A stretch of DNA of 64,000 bases, taken from NCBI GenBank assembly GCA_003194525.1, contig NBIV01000169.1:111615-175614 (forward strand), in the 5' to 3' direction. The notes beneath the pieces were generated by a model. The model had not been told where the DNA came from. It made no database searches and worked only from the letters and a program-made list of their open reading frames with translations. The stretch is from Gracilariopsis chorda (taxonomy: Eukaryota; Rhodophyta; Florideophyceae; Gracilariales; Gracilariaceae). Positions 28,513-39,306 of the stretch are shown piece after piece (positions within the stretch are counted from its first letter, which is position 1; the number at the start of each line of letters is the position of its first letter). Position numbers and translations under genes: made by a program.

Positions 28513-30546
28513 CTACCAGTAAAACGGTGCTCGCTCTCGCAGAGCGCGTACATTTCTCGATTCCCAATCATCTCTATAAACCCAATACTCACCTACCGCA
28601 TCAGCTTCCACCATAACCGCCCCTCCTTTCCACGGAAGTGTGGCGGTATCAGTATCGTCGATCAGACCGCCATCAGAGCCCACGTCTTTTAGTATTGCAG
28701 CAGCAGCCGCCAGCTCTTCATCCGTCTTTCCCTTTCCCCCGTCAATGACCGTTACGTCATGGATAGTAACACCAGCATCTAGGAAACCTTTCTTGATTCT
28801 TCCTTCTAATGCTAAGGCTATCCCATCAATTGAAGCACCGCCTCCTGCAAGCACGACAGCATTCAAATATCTCCTGTAGGTATCTGCAGTTCTCGACTGT
28901 TGGTCAGGCCGTTTGATTTCCACAGCCCGCGCCACAGACCATATTATGGCATCTACAATAGATGCCTCCTTGGGATTCAGCGTTTGAGCTGCTGGTTGCC
29001 CTACCTCGTTAGCGAAAAGACCTATAGGGAGCGCTGCTGTGGCGATACCAGATCTCCGTAAATCATTGAAGATATCACTCACGAAATTGTCATCTTCCGA
29101 GTTTCTTTCGAACAAGGTCCTTACCGGGATGCACTTCCGGAGCGTGGTCATCTCGTTTGCTGCCTTCAACAGTTTAGGGTATATCAATCCGTAGCAAGGT
29201 ATTGTTCGAATACCAACTCCCAACTTTACTCGAAGAGAAACACCACTTGGGGCTTTGACAACCGCAACACTCATGTTATCGTTTTCGTCAACATTAAATC
29301 CTCCCAGTTGTTCGGCAGTCTTAGCAATCACTGCAGACAAATCTTCTGCGACAACTGCACGGTCCCGATCGGTTCCGTTGCTTTCCACGTTGCTCTCGAC
29401 GAATCTATGTAGCGTAGAGTGGTCTCGTAATAGAACGTCAAACGCATTCTGAATATGCCAAGACCCGTATTCAAGATGGATTCGAGACTCACCACATATC
29501 ACACCATCTTCTACGCATGCCACTGTCGTCGCAGAATGACCTATATCAACCACCGCACATGTCGCCAGCCCAGCGCCAAATGCACATGAGACTGCACTTT
29601 GGTGGATGAATACGGCAGCGGTCTGCATCGCGCTAGATGCATAAACAGCGTTGACAATCTCAGCAACATCTCTCCGCTGCGACGTTTCGGGAACAACTAG
29701 GGCAACAAAAGATTTCGCACACCCGTCCTTCACGAACATCTGGTCCACTTCAGCGGCGCCGTTCATGTCGCCTGAGTTTCCATTTGCTGCTTCCGCCTTG
29801 AGCTTAAACCTCGATCCTTTTCTTCTTGGGTTTCGTCTGTCAAGGACTAATTGGTCGACGATATAGGAAAGAAGAGCATCCATAGCTTTTCGAATTAAAC
29901 TTGATGGAGCACCACTGTCAAACAGAAGCTTTCCATCCCACATTGGGAAAATGATGTCATAATTCTTCGCTCTTTCTTCATCGCGGATCAAGAACTCCAC
30001 TTCGTGGCCAACTAGTACCCTGGTATTATCCTCAATCACATTTTCCTGTTTCAATCGCTCTGATTCTTCCGGAACCAGCTCCACAGCGGCTTTCCAAGGA
30101 ATAGGGCGGCCGCCTCCGCGCCGTCGCTCACTTAGAGCAAGCTCCTGTGCAACTTCATCTCGCACCTTGTCAAAAGTAACCCGCGAGGCCTTTAGTTCGT
30201 CTTCTGAACGTGGAACATAGCTAGGAACTCGAAAAGGTCTGATTGATGGATTAGCCAAAGCGCTTTGCTTCCTAGGAAACGCCACTGCGGGAAACACAAT
30301 TCTCGGAGTAGAATCCGATGCGAAGCCGTATCGTATGGCTGAAGAACCGAAAGCGAGGACAATTACGTCCTTTGGTGCTGGTTTTCGTTGTCGAACATCT
30401 GTGCGCAACGTGAGGTTTTGGGCTCGCAATCGGGGAATTCCATTGGAGAAATGTGTGTCGTTCTTGCTTTCATGATCAGGCTTCTGCTTAGTTGCGTCAG
30501 AAATTTTTTTCTTCTGTCTTCGCGATGCCTCCTGTATGTGATGCAT
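28513..30546 (-). CDS. ARP8: Actin-related protein 8 (ARP8), INO80 complex subunit
   Basis: A 677-residue actin-fold protein, far longer than actin (375), with a basic, disordered first 55 residues. The first phosphate loop region is VIVLAFGSSAIRYGFASD (about 61-78); the second is VVDIGHSATTVACVEDG (332-348) followed by HLEYGSWHIQNAFDVLL; the adenosine-side block is VVLAGGGASIDGIALALEGRI near residue 575. Large insertions between these, including RRGGGRPIPWKAAVELVPEESERLKQENVIEDNTRVLVGHE, are typical of ARP8, which with ARP4 and actin binds the HSA helix of INO80 and contacts extranucleosomal DNA. The identity rests on overall length and order of blocks; ARP5 is less likely because that family has a different helical insert. 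It converges on insulysin. Confidence 0.82.
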   Translation of the reverse strand: MHHIQEASRRQKKKISDATKQKPDHESKNDTHFSNGIPRLRAQNLTLRTDVRQRKPAPKDVIVLAFGSSAIRYGFASDSTPRIVFPAVAFPRKQSALANPSIRPFRVPSYVPRSEDELKASRVTFDKVRDEVAQELALSERRRGGGRPIPWKAAVELVPEESERLKQENVIEDNTRVLVGHEVEFLIRDEERAKNYDIIFPMWDGKLLFDSGAPSSLIRKAMDALLSYIVDQLVLDRRNPRRKGSRFKLKAEAANGNSGDMNGAAEVDQMFVKDGCAKSFVALVVPETSQRRDVAEIVNAVYASSAMQTAAVFIHQSAVSCAFGAGLATCAVVDIGHSATTVACVEDGVICGESRIHLEYGSWHIQNAFDVLLRDHSTLHRFVESNVESNGTDRDRAVVAEDLSAVIAKTAEQLGGFNVDENDNMSVAVVKAPSGVSLRVKLGVGIRTIPCYGLIYPKLLKAANEMTTLRKCIPVRTLFERNSEDDNFVSDIFNDLRRSGIATAALPIGLFANEVGQPAAQTLNPKEASIVDAIIWSVARAVEIKRPDQQSRTADTYRRYLNAVVLAGGGASIDGIALALEGRIKKGFLDAGVTIHDVTVIDGGKGKTDEELAAAAAILKDVGSDGGLIDDTDTATLPWKGGAVMVEADAVGEYWVYRDDWESRNVRALRERAPFYW

Positions 30547-33500
30547 CGTTCGTAGGAAAGCCAGATGCGCTCTCTTCTTTTGGATTCATTGCACAACAAA
30601 GAAGTTATGTTCCAGAAATGGATTGCTAGATTCAGCTGAGATAGTTATTCACAGATCGCTATCCGTTCGACAATGGAAAGCGGAGTTGTTGGATACAATA
30701 GCACTCTTTCATGTGTGTGTGGAAGCGTGATCTTCCCTGTTCACCGCATACGAAGGAGACGTGAAGACCACAGAACAATCTTTCTGAACACTGTACCGTC
30801 CTACTAAAACGTATCGCAGCAATAATTCCAAAAACCTTGTGACAGTGCAGCCCAGAGTACGTACTCTATACGAACACGTGCGGTCATCTCCAGGTAAGGG
30901 TTACTGTATGATGGGTATTTGGTGGGGTCCGGTAGTGAAGAGAGAAGTCTACAAGGATAACCGCTAACCCCTTAAAGAGTTACAAATGGTGGTTTGCTTC
31001 TGCATCACTTTCCAAATTCCGACGCGTTGTAAGTCGTTCTCGTCCTTCTGGGCATGATGTGCTCGTGTCCTCTCTTTTTCCAGTTATGACCCTATAGTGC
31101 CCACGAGCTAGTTTTTGTCTCGAAAGCTGAAACTGAGCCGATTGCAGGTACGTTTATGTTACTGCAAAAGGGCGGCACGTCATGATGGGGAGAGTATGTG
31201 TCTTGTCTTGCTTGACCTTTGTTGTAGCGGGGGTTGACTTGCCATCCCTCAGCATTGTACTAACTCGACCGCAAGAGAGTTGGCTTCCCAGTTCCAGAGG
31301 AGCCGTAACAGCTCTTGGAGCCTTGTGCATGGTGTTCTATTGCTATGTGTGCTTCAGACGCAAGGCAGCTCACTCTGATGTCGAGATACGTTCTTCCAAA
31401 CAGTTCTGTCCCTTCAAGCAAGCCAGGAACCTCTCTGGCGTTTAGGGGATGTGAGTGTTTTTTGTAAACCCTCTTACGATGCCATATCTGAGCGATTGTA
31501 ATGGGTTATCCCCTCTGTACAAAGGGGTAGCAGTTTACTAATCCTTTACATGTCGGGCAGTAAAATGTCATAACTACAGGAAACGAAAGCAAAAACATGA
31601 GCTCTTCGGTCATTGCCTATAAATTTTTAAAGACCCTTACTCCGTCTTTCTGATCCAGAAAACTCTCGTCATCAGTCTGTGTATCTCGAAAGGCATCTTC
31701 AAGCGAAATGCTTCACAGTTCTAGTTAGCTACTTGTCGGCGCCCGCACAAAGCAGGTTTTAGTTACATCTTCTGAGACAACGGATTCGTAGGTCTATTCG
31801 GTTCGACAGGTTCCGCTTCAGCGGTTGTTCCCAGCCGAAACAAAGTGTGTGCCTGAAAAGGAGCGTCGTCAAAAACTGTCTCCAGTTGTGCACGGACAGT
31901 TCCTTTGAAGAAGACTACTGCGTCTGCAGTTGCACGGGGCGTCCCGTTTTTGGGGCACGACTTCATCTGTGTGTGTTTTCCAGACGTGACCAGTAAGGAA
32001 TTGGGCCAAGACAACTCCCCTATTCCTGAATGTTGTTGTTGTTGATTGTTATTTGTTCATGGGCCCATGTTTCTAATTCTGAAAGCGTGGAAGGAGTCTT
32101 TATCAAAGAGCTTCTCTATCTGCAATGGTGAATATGTATGAATATGTATGTAAATGCTAGAAATAAAGATCTATGAAAGCACAGATGATGACGAACAGGG
32201 CATCGGGTTTGCGAGAGGTTAAGAAGCGTTCCCATTCTTACCCCTGGTCACCTTAACTCTGCATTGTACGTACTATTTCTTCGCGCATACGCAAGTGATG
32301 GTTGTGCGCCATGCATTACTCAGCGCTGCGTAGAAAGAGCCGACTTTATACGCTTGGAATCCCAATGAGATCAGAAGTATTATACCCGAACACTTCAAGG
32401 GAAAAGGAAGTCTTTACCAGCACCGAAGAAGAGAACAGAAAACGCAGACAATCACAAACATCCCGAAAATGGTTCTGCAACGAGGTTGGAACAGGGTTTC
32501 TTAGCTGACAGTTTTGATAGGTCTGATCACAAATAGCTGTATCTCTATAGATGCAACTTTCTATCATCATCATGATAGCGTGATGTATGAATCTGGAGAG
32601 AAAGGGCTTTTCCTAGAATTACCCCTGCTGTTGCCTCGGAATTAGCTTTGCCCGCAAAAACACACACACGCAGATACATATACGAAAGCAGCCGGGAGGG
32701 TGAATGGAGGGGTGCAGAGAAAAAGGCGATTGTCGTCGGAAACGAAACGCTTCAGCGGTTGAAGACACCTACGGGACCTAATACTTTCTTCGTATCATAT
32801 GTAGCCCAGTGAGTGTAGCACGGCTACTAGTTTGTAGTTCGTGGCTGCGGTATAGGAGTAAGTATTATAGGTTGTCGGGGTTCTTAGCAAACCCCCGCGC
32901 TACGAGGAATTAACGTATGCGTGTTCGTAGAAGAGAGAAAGAGAGAGAGAAAGCAGCCGGCACTAAACGAAAGGAAAGACATGGATGTTGCTAACGTACT
33001 TAGACAGTGGCCCTCAAATGTTTGATCTTTCCTGAAAGTGAGCCTATTCTTAGTGTGGTGGCTGATATACGTGTACCAGCTGCGACTATCATCAGTTCAC
33101 ACCGGACATGTGGCCTAGTCGTTTTGACTATGACACTTAGGAAAACCTTGCTTGTCGTAGGCGAAAACATACAGTACAACACAAGAATGTGTGTGTGTGT
33201 CTTTATGGGCCCGTGCCTCTGCTTCCGAGGCAACGGTATTAACATTCTAGAAGTAGAAGGCTATTCCTATCTTGTATACTTATTGCGCCCTGCCGCTTTG
33301 CAGCATGTTGCGACTGTCTGTGTAAGGCAGTCGCGCATATCAACGACCGAAGTTAGTTACTGTGATAGTTATTGACATCGGCCAATTAAGTTTAGGGTCG
33401 TGTTAACCTAGATCCAGCTCGGGCACGCTGGACCCGTAAAAGGCGGCACGAGCAAATGCGACCTAGCGGTGAGACGAGGAGAGTGCATTACGGGAAGCAC

Positions 33501-34648
33501 AGCCATGCCCCATTCTATCTCTTTGTGCCTTTCTCCTTGCCTCCCATTCCGTTCACTACCCATTCAGCATCCTTCCTTTTCCGTGCTCCAGCATCCTTTT
33601 TTCCTCTGTCCTCGTCCTCTTTTTCAGCATCAGCACCCAGCTGCTGAGGCTCTAATGCACTCTACAATAGTGCTGAAAGCTTGGGAACTGTGTTGTGAGC
33701 AGTTCGAAGAAGAAGCGGTGAACAATGGCCAAAGAATTTTCTTGTTCGTCTTGTGAAGAGAGAAGGAACCCTTTGCCGCTAAAGATGTGCCTTCCCCGCA
33801 GTGCCGCAAGGAGGCATTATGAGTTCACATAATACAATACAGTATACTGAAGAAGAAAACACAAGTCCCTGTCCACAGACTGATCTAGCTTCTTGATGTG
33901 TACTTGTCTTTCCTCATTCGATGAGGGCAGATACATGGAATGAAGTTCACTTTCTGACAGAGGCCAACGTAGTTCTTATGGTTCCTTTTGTCCCCGAATT
34001 GGGGTGCCGTTTTGTGACCGTTCGATGTGGTGTGTTGACCTTCGTACTGATGAGGAGCGCGAAAAGACGAAGCGGATCAGCATTCAGGTGTACTTTGATA
34101 TAAGCAGCGTTCGAAAGAAGATAAGAAAGCAGTACTAACCATTCACCTCCAAGAATGAGGATATTGAGGTCTTAATAAGACTCCAGCACTAAGAAATGGG
34201 AAGATGCTCAGAGAGCCGGGGAGGGAAACAGGGATAGAAACAAGCGCTAACGACTATTCCGTATCAGGATCAGCTCACATCCGAGGCCATATGGGCCGAA
34301 AAGACACAAGGGGAAACTGCACGACAGAATTGGATTGTTTAGACGTGTTCACAGGAAGTTTTTTTAACTTAGACGCTGAAGCGGTCATCCCGCAAATGTT
34401 AATGAAGTGCTTTTCTTCTCATACATTCCTCTGGGGCTTCTGAACACGCCCAGTGCGATCAAAGGAAGAAGTGCAGCCGCGCAGGCAAATCACCAGTTGA
34501 CTGTAGCAATGCGATATAGTATTGCAAGCAGTGGAAGTTTTCCTACAGGTGCTCTTTGCGAGCGTCCGTTGTTCTTGGAATTTGTTCACGGGAAAAGAAA
34601 AGCGAAAGCATTGAACAGTCTGGGTAGCAGTGGTGTTCGAAACGTTAT
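30547..34648. other. Long gene-poor region
   Basis: Four kilobases with no supported gene. Frames here are short and mostly unsupported: 31182-31445 (87 codons) has one hydrophobic segment, and 33007-33375 (122 codons) starts at GTG. GGGTTA/TAACCC words recur at about 30,895, 30,960-30,980, 31,490-31,510 and 32,220-32,255, often as imperfect inverted pairs. A hairpin-bearing repeat shared with 37,876 lies at 32,865. A GAGA-rich stretch follows it. Confidence 0.5.
32865..32955. repeat. Dispersed about 80-90-bp repeat with hairpin, copy 1
   Basis: Starts TTATAGGTTGTCGGGG and contains the stem-loop GGGGTT-CTTAGCA-AACCCC. It is followed by a diverged middle, then GTTCGTAGAAGAG and a GAGA-rich tail. 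The same order of words occurs at 37876-37955. No coding capacity. Likely a small mobile or structured element. Confidence 0.65.
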
Positions 34649-35074
34649 TCACGAGGGTGTTGCATGATTGAATTGTGGTTCGACAGAACCTTTCCTGCTA
34701 GAAGCTGCACGCTCCCCAAGATCTGTCCCGTCCGCCGCACTTTCCTCGTCCGGTTCGTCTGGGCGCCGCCTTAGCTGACGACGACCTCGTCCCCTTCGAA
34801 ATGCGCGCTCTACCTTCTTCGAAGTAGCCGCTTCTAAGAGAGCATCAATGGTATCTTGTACAATCATTTGGCATTCGCTCAATTCCGGCTTTTGTTCCGT
34901 TGGTGACGGAGGATGCTCATAACGAATCCATTGTGGGATGACAACGTGCGGAGCTAATCGACAAGCCTGCGTGGTCCTACGCCAGGGCCGAACGCGGTCG
35001 ATGGTGGCTGCCTCTGCTTCAGCTGCAATACGGCGAAGTTCGCCACGAGTTCCCAGCGATGGCCGCAATGCCAT
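34649..35074 (-). CDS. Small hypothetical protein, weakly supported
   Basis: A 141-residue frame starting at ATG. The first half (GELRRIAAEAEAATIDRVRPW, then HVVIPQWIRYEHPP) is of mixed, protein-like composition; the middle has MIVQDTIDALLEAATSKKVERAF, which could be a helix; the tail is basic then acidic (RRGRGRRQLRRRPDEPDEES). No family is recognised. Composition differs from the surrounding non-coding DNA, which is the main argument for a real gene. It lies near the end of a long empty stretch and upstream of no obvious partner. Confidence 0.35.
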   Translation of the reverse strand: MALRPSLGTRGELRRIAAEAEAATIDRVRPWRRTTQACRLAPHVVIPQWIRYEHPPSPTEQKPELSECQMIVQDTIDALLEAATSKKVERAFRRGRGRRQLRRRPDEPDEESAADGTDLGERAASSRKGSVEPQFNHATPS

Positions 35075-35633
35075 TTCTTGGTTCTGACGACCTTCACGTC
35101 TTTACTGGTTCTTTCGCCCAGCGTTAGTTTGAGTGACGTGGAAGTGAATGTGAAACACGGGGTGTTGTTACCAACAAAACGTTTGAGGCTTAGATTCGTG
35201 AGTGCGAAAAGTGTCAAAGGAATTGCCCCACACAAGCACCTTTACGCCCAGGATCCGTACAAACGTTGTCGAAGCACTATCTATGAAGCTTCGAGGTGAT
35301 GCTAAATAATGTGTATCAAAGGTCGCAAAACTTATCAAAAAAATAACATTGCATAAAGCAAACAAGCCGTATTGGTGAGGTCTGCCCGAATTGGTCACGC
35401 AAAATTCGCCCTACCAAGATCACGGTTGCGTGAAAATACCCTGGAACGACAAACACCCGGTTGGGTCCCTCCACGCCGCGATGCGCTCCGCTTTCGTCTG
35501 TGATTCTCTTACAAGACCACACAGCCTGTGTTCTCATCAGCTCTCAAATAGAATACTGTGGAACGCTTATGATGATAACATGTAGAAAGTCTACTAGAGA
35601 CACAAAACGTACATATCCAACACCCAGCAAGGC
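35075..35633. other. Intergenic, no gene recognised
   Basis: Spacer between the start of the weakly supported minus-strand frame and the end of the kinase gene. Only short, mutually overlapping frames are present. Confidence 0.45.
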
Positions 35634-36938
35634 TTAGCGAACAGCCATACCTGCAGCTTCTGGATGGAAACCAATAATCTCGTCCCAGACGAGACGCTTC
35701 AGCTTTGACTTTGGTGTCTTTTTAGACGGCTCCGTTTGCGCGAAATCGTATTTACCACGATTATTGATCGTCTCATCTCTGGCTTCGTCGAACCATGGAT
35801 GATGTAAAGCATCTGTGGCTGAGATACGTTGTTTTGGGGAGAAGGTGAGCATCTTTTCCACGAGATCAATAGCCAGTTGGTCGACAGATGGCCCGAGCAT
35901 GTCAGCAATACGATTCCCGCTGGACTTTCGCACTCTCCTCAATACCCAAGCGGCATTCTTGTCTATAGTCTCTGCAACATCTGGAGTCGGATAGCCAATT
36001 ATATCAACTATCTCTTGAAGATGTGAGTGCTTGGCCACAGAGTCAAACAAATACTCGTGTCCGGGGCGAACTATTTCCGCGATGACACACCCAGCTGCCC
36101 AGATATCTACCTCAGCGTCATATTCGTCTCCAAACACAAGTTCGGGAGCACTTTGAAGAATAGTAGTAATGACTCCACTCAGCTGGGGTTCTAGTTCATC
36201 TTCGAGTTCATCTTCGAACAGTATGTCTCGATTCGCTTTGCTGTAGAATCGGGATTCTCCCAGGTCACATAGCTGAACGTTCATATCCTTGTCAAGCAGC
36301 AAGTTCTTTGATTTTATATCTCTGTGCATCAAACCGTGGGAGTGCATATGCTCGAGAGCCAGTAGCAACTGATATGCAATTTTCTTCTGTTTCAGAACAT
36401 CATCTACCTTTCCTTGTCTGAACGCAGTGTATAAATCAACTTCGAGTAGAGGAGTGACGATATACACAGATTGCCAAGCTGTGTATTGTCCTGGTACATC
36501 GATATCCAGCAACTTGACGATATGAGGATGATCAAGATGCCGCAGCAGTCGAACTTCCCTGAGGACATGTCGAGCCATACGGGAGCAAGAGAATGCGCTG
36601 AAGATTTTCTTAATGGCCACTGCGGTCTTCGTCTTTGAATCAAAAGCGCGCACTACAATGCCATAGGAGCCGGAGTCGAGCAGCTTCATATTGCGATAGC
36701 GCGCATCCACAATAAACTCAGTGCTTGACATTAGCGGTCGCTCCAGAATCGCCAGGTTCACTGTCGCTCGGCGCTTTACCATTTCGAAGGATTCTGAAGG
36801 TTGCTGCTTCTTGGGAGCTTTACCTTTGGGCGCTTTACCTTCGGGCTGCTTGCGGCCATTTTTCGCTGTTTCGTCTTCAGACCGTCCGTTTGTTGACGCT
36901 CTGTCTTTCCTAAACGACAACCTTGCTAGCAGATTCAT
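35634..36938 (-). CDS. Divergent MAP-kinase-like (CMGC) protein kinase
   Basis: A 434-residue protein with an 80-residue Lys-rich low-complexity head and a CMGC-type kinase domain from about 82 to 375. The ATP lysine is K110 in VAIKK, and the catalytic loop HRDIKSKN at 205-212 is intact. Other landmarks deviate: the glycine loop reads DSGSYG (88-93), lacking the first Gly; the metal-binding DFG is DLG (225-227); and the activation segment has an acidic insert (FEDELEDELEPQ) and ends TTILQSAPE (258-266), without the T-x-Y pair and the TRWYRAPE signature of MAP kinases. Lys, HRD and Asp of DLG are all present, so activity is possible but regulation by a MAP2K through T-x-Y is unlikely. The C-lobe (VDIWAAGCVIAEIV, and HPWFDEARDE at the end) is canonical. 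Target unknown. Confidence 0.85.
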   Translation of the reverse strand: MNLLARLSFRKDRASTNGRSEDETAKNGRKQPEGKAPKGKAPKKQQPSESFEMVKRRATVNLAILERPLMSSTEFIVDARYRNMKLLDSGSYGIVVRAFDSKTKTAVAIKKIFSAFSCSRMARHVLREVRLLRHLDHPHIVKLLDIDVPGQYTAWQSVYIVTPLLEVDLYTAFRQGKVDDVLKQKKIAYQLLLALEHMHSHGLMHRDIKSKNLLLDKDMNVQLCDLGESRFYSKANRDILFEDELEDELEPQLSGVITTILQSAPELVFGDEYDAEVDIWAAGCVIAEIVRPGHEYLFDSVAKHSHLQEIVDIIGYPTPDVAETIDKNAAWVLRRVRKSSGNRIADMLGPSVDQLAIDLVEKMLTFSPKQRISATDALHHPWFDEARDETINNRGKYDFAQTEPSKKTPKSKLKRLVWDEIIGFHPEAAGMAVR

Positions 36939-37875
36939 CTTTCCCTTCTGTTTCGCTCGGGTGGGGTGAGTAGTTCAGATGCTATTGCTTGACCTCCCGG
37001 AGTATGACAGGGAGAACATGGACAGCTCCCCAAGGCGCAGTTTCAAGAACATGAACCCTTTATGATATGTGATGGCAGGTTGGAACGACATGCAGGACGC
37101 ATATTGGTACTGCTCTACTAGGAGGAACCGTACGACGGTACAAAGCAGAATGGAGATATGTAAGATACATGCCAAGGGAATACAGGTATGATAAAAGGGT
37201 TCTCCTTCTCGTATGGCGTATCAGATTGCTCGCCTGACTGTTTTTCTACCAATCGTATACGAATGTGCCTTTGTAAAATTACTCAAGGTCCAGTGGATAT
37301 CATTTTTACGGAACTTCTTGCTTCAAGTACTCTGGGCCAACGATGACGCAGAGGTAGATATAGAAACAAGGGCGAGGCCCGGGTGCTCATCATACTCAGT
37401 GAAGGCCGCCCTCCAGTTTTTGAGGCAGTGCTGTTCCGCCCAGTTTTCCTCTGATTCAAAACGGCTGAGGGGTCAACCTCTCCCTGTAACCCGTTGACCC
37501 TTTATCCATAGGGGTAATTTTCAACGGTTTCATATGACACGAAGGAGACTGGATGGCTGGAGTCCAGCCGCTGGACTCCCACAACGAATTCTTGAGCCTC
37601 ATTTTCGGTATGTGAAATTGCAGCTAAGTGCTTTTGCGCTTTCATTGACATGCTCTGGTACTCTAGACATTTACCCATCGGTGCATGAGACACGGAGCGC
37701 ATGCTTCTATGTAGAGGCGCGCGGAAAGCATTTTGATCAAGAGCATACAACGAGCGCTATAATAAGGGATACTGACCGGTGCGCAACCGTTCCAGACCAG
37801 AACAACACATCTGCACAAAGATCAGGTCTGGCAGTCTGGGGATACGACATGCAAAACTATCGTACGAAGAACGCG

Positions 37876-37955
37876 TTATAGGTTGTAGGGGTCCTTAGCA
37901 AACCCCCGGGCTAACATAGAATTGATGTTACTCGTTCGTAAACAGAGAGAGAGAC
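37876..37955. repeat. Dispersed about 80-bp repeat with hairpin, copy 2
   Basis: Starts TTATAGGTTGTAGGGG, with CTTAGCAAACCCCCG at the position of the hairpin in the first copy; the stem here has one mismatch (GGGGTC against AACCCC). CGTTCGTAAACAG and a GAGA tail follow as at 32865. Confidence 0.65.
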
Positions 37956-37962
37956 ATGCAAA

Positions 37963-37997
37963 AGGGTTATAGGGATAACCCTCTACCCCAGGGGTAG
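37963..37997. repeat. Two adjacent perfect hairpins
   Basis: AGGGTTAT-AGGG-ATAACCCT (8-bp stem, 37963-37982) is followed at once by CTACCCC-A-GGGGTAG (7-bp stem, 37983-37997). A further ATAACCCTTTT word follows at about 38,018. The close spacing after the 37,876 repeat suggests one composite element. Confidence 0.75.
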
Positions 37998-38724
37998 TAG
38001 GCCTAACTATGCCTAAGATAACCCTTTTATCCTTAACACCCTTGGTATCATTCACACGGCTGTGACCTTGCAAGGAAGACCGAAGTCCGTCTTGGTTCCC
38101 AAGCCAACTGGCGAACATAGTGGTATTCATTGGCCTACGCCATGCGCAACGATGCCCTGCGTCTGATCTAGGCAGGGCGTGTGGCTCCCAGCTCAAGGTT
38201 CATGACGTGTTCATGGCAACCCGTGAAAGTCATACATACTGTACGTGTACATCCATTGTAAGGTGATGGCTTTCATTCAGATAGGCTTTCATCACTTTCG
38301 AAAATTGTAGGCTGCCGGGAGTGTGTATGCAAGAACAGAGCATATGACATGATTGTGTTAGGATAGACATCTGCTGGCGGACAGTTTTTGCAGTTTATGG
38401 GTGTTGACGAGTAGCCCGAAATGCGCCTCCAAATGTAATTGGCCAATAGGACGAACGGGTTCTGCCTGTTGAGTTCGTCCGACAGCATCCGGCAGCTCGC
38501 ACCTCGCCAGTCCCCGAAATCCCAAGATTTTCCTCCTCGCCATCAGTTCAATCACAAACCCTATCCTAGCTAGACAAAAGGGCAATAGGATAACCCCTTT
38601 GCACGAGGACAGGTATCGTACCATCCGCGCACCCTTTCTGCAACAAAGTACAGGCCGGTGTGTATCTTCTTTACGCCCTTTCCCCTAGCGAATTGCGTCG
38701 TTGCCCGTCCTCGCATTTCTCAAG

Positions 38725-39306
38725 ATGGACTCCACTGCTTTCACAGCCCCGCTTACCGTCTTGCGTTCTCCGTTTGTCGCTACCCCTCTCAACACCAAGC
38801 GCTCTCCCGCCCAACCATCGATTCGCTTCATCACGCGTGCAGATTTGAATCTAAAGCCTGGGATTCCATCCGGACAAGACCCCCAGGAGAACGCTCCCAT
38901 CCGTTACTACGTTCCACGTCCGAAGGAAAACTACGATAACCGTGGCTTCGCAACTGTGCTTCCGCGCAACTGGGAGGGAGAAGTTTCCAGTATTGGTGCT
39001 GCCGACATCACCCCAGTGACGAAGGAGTCCATTGAGGAGAGCCGCAAAGTCAAGGTGACTCCCGCATCTACTAGCGCTTTCTTAGAGTATTCACAGATGG
39101 TGAAGGAAGACCGCGAGAAGGCACTTGCCATTCAGAAGGATCGTTCTGAGATTGAAAAGACCGGACGCGCAACTTGTGGCGAAGAGGAAGGAAAGGCGTT
39201 TGTGAGCAACTATCAAACTGTTCTTGTTGAGGGTGTAAAGGCTGTCGAGTACTGGGGCGTTCCCAATGGACCTGTACCAAGACTTTTTGGAGGCCCTGGA
39301 GAATAA
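38725..39306 (+). CDS. Putative plastid-targeted protein of unknown function
   Basis: A 193-residue protein. The ATG at 38725 follows CAAG; the frame runs eight codons further up only from a TTG. Residues 1-38 (MDSTAFTAPLTVLRSPFV onward) are rich in Ser, Thr, Pro and Arg with no acids after the second residue and an early Phe, typical of red-algal plastid transit peptides. The mature part includes PIRYYVPRPKENYDNRG, VLPRNWEGEVSSIG, a helical FLEYSQMVKEDREKALAIQKD and a Gly/Pro-rich end (YWGVPNGPVPRLFGG). I do not recognise a domain. The composition and the two basic-aromatic blocks would suit a small stromal or phycobilisome-associated linker-like protein, but it has a single Cys and no visible linker domain, so this is only a guess. 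Confidence 0.72.
   Translation: MDSTAFTAPLTVLRSPFVATPLNTKRSPAQPSIRFITRADLNLKPGIPSGQDPQENAPIRYYVPRPKENYDNRGFATVLPRNWEGEVSSIGAADITPVTKESIEESRKVKVTPASTSAFLEYSQMVKEDREKALAIQKDRSEIEKTGRATCGEEEGKAFVSNYQTVLVEGVKAVEYWGVPNGPVPRLFGGPGE

Larger units (their letters stand above)
36939..38724. other. Intergenic region with inverted-repeat elements
   Basis: No supported gene. It contains the second copy of the hairpin repeat (37876-37955) and, just after it, two perfect back-to-back hairpins (37963-37997). TAACCC/GGGTTA words also occur at 37,470-37,520 and 38,576-38,605. The last 100 bp should carry the promoter of the plastid-type gene that follows. Confidence 0.5.

Noticed and set aside
31182-31445. 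87-codon frame with a hydrophobic stretch
   Set aside because: Short, isolated in gene-poor DNA, no family signature.
37970-37979. TAGGGATAAC, identical to the first ten bases of the I-SceI homing site, also at 21519-21528
   Set aside because: Only ten of eighteen bases match and one occurrence lies inside a hairpin; chance or the local GGGTTA/TAACCC repeat family explains it.
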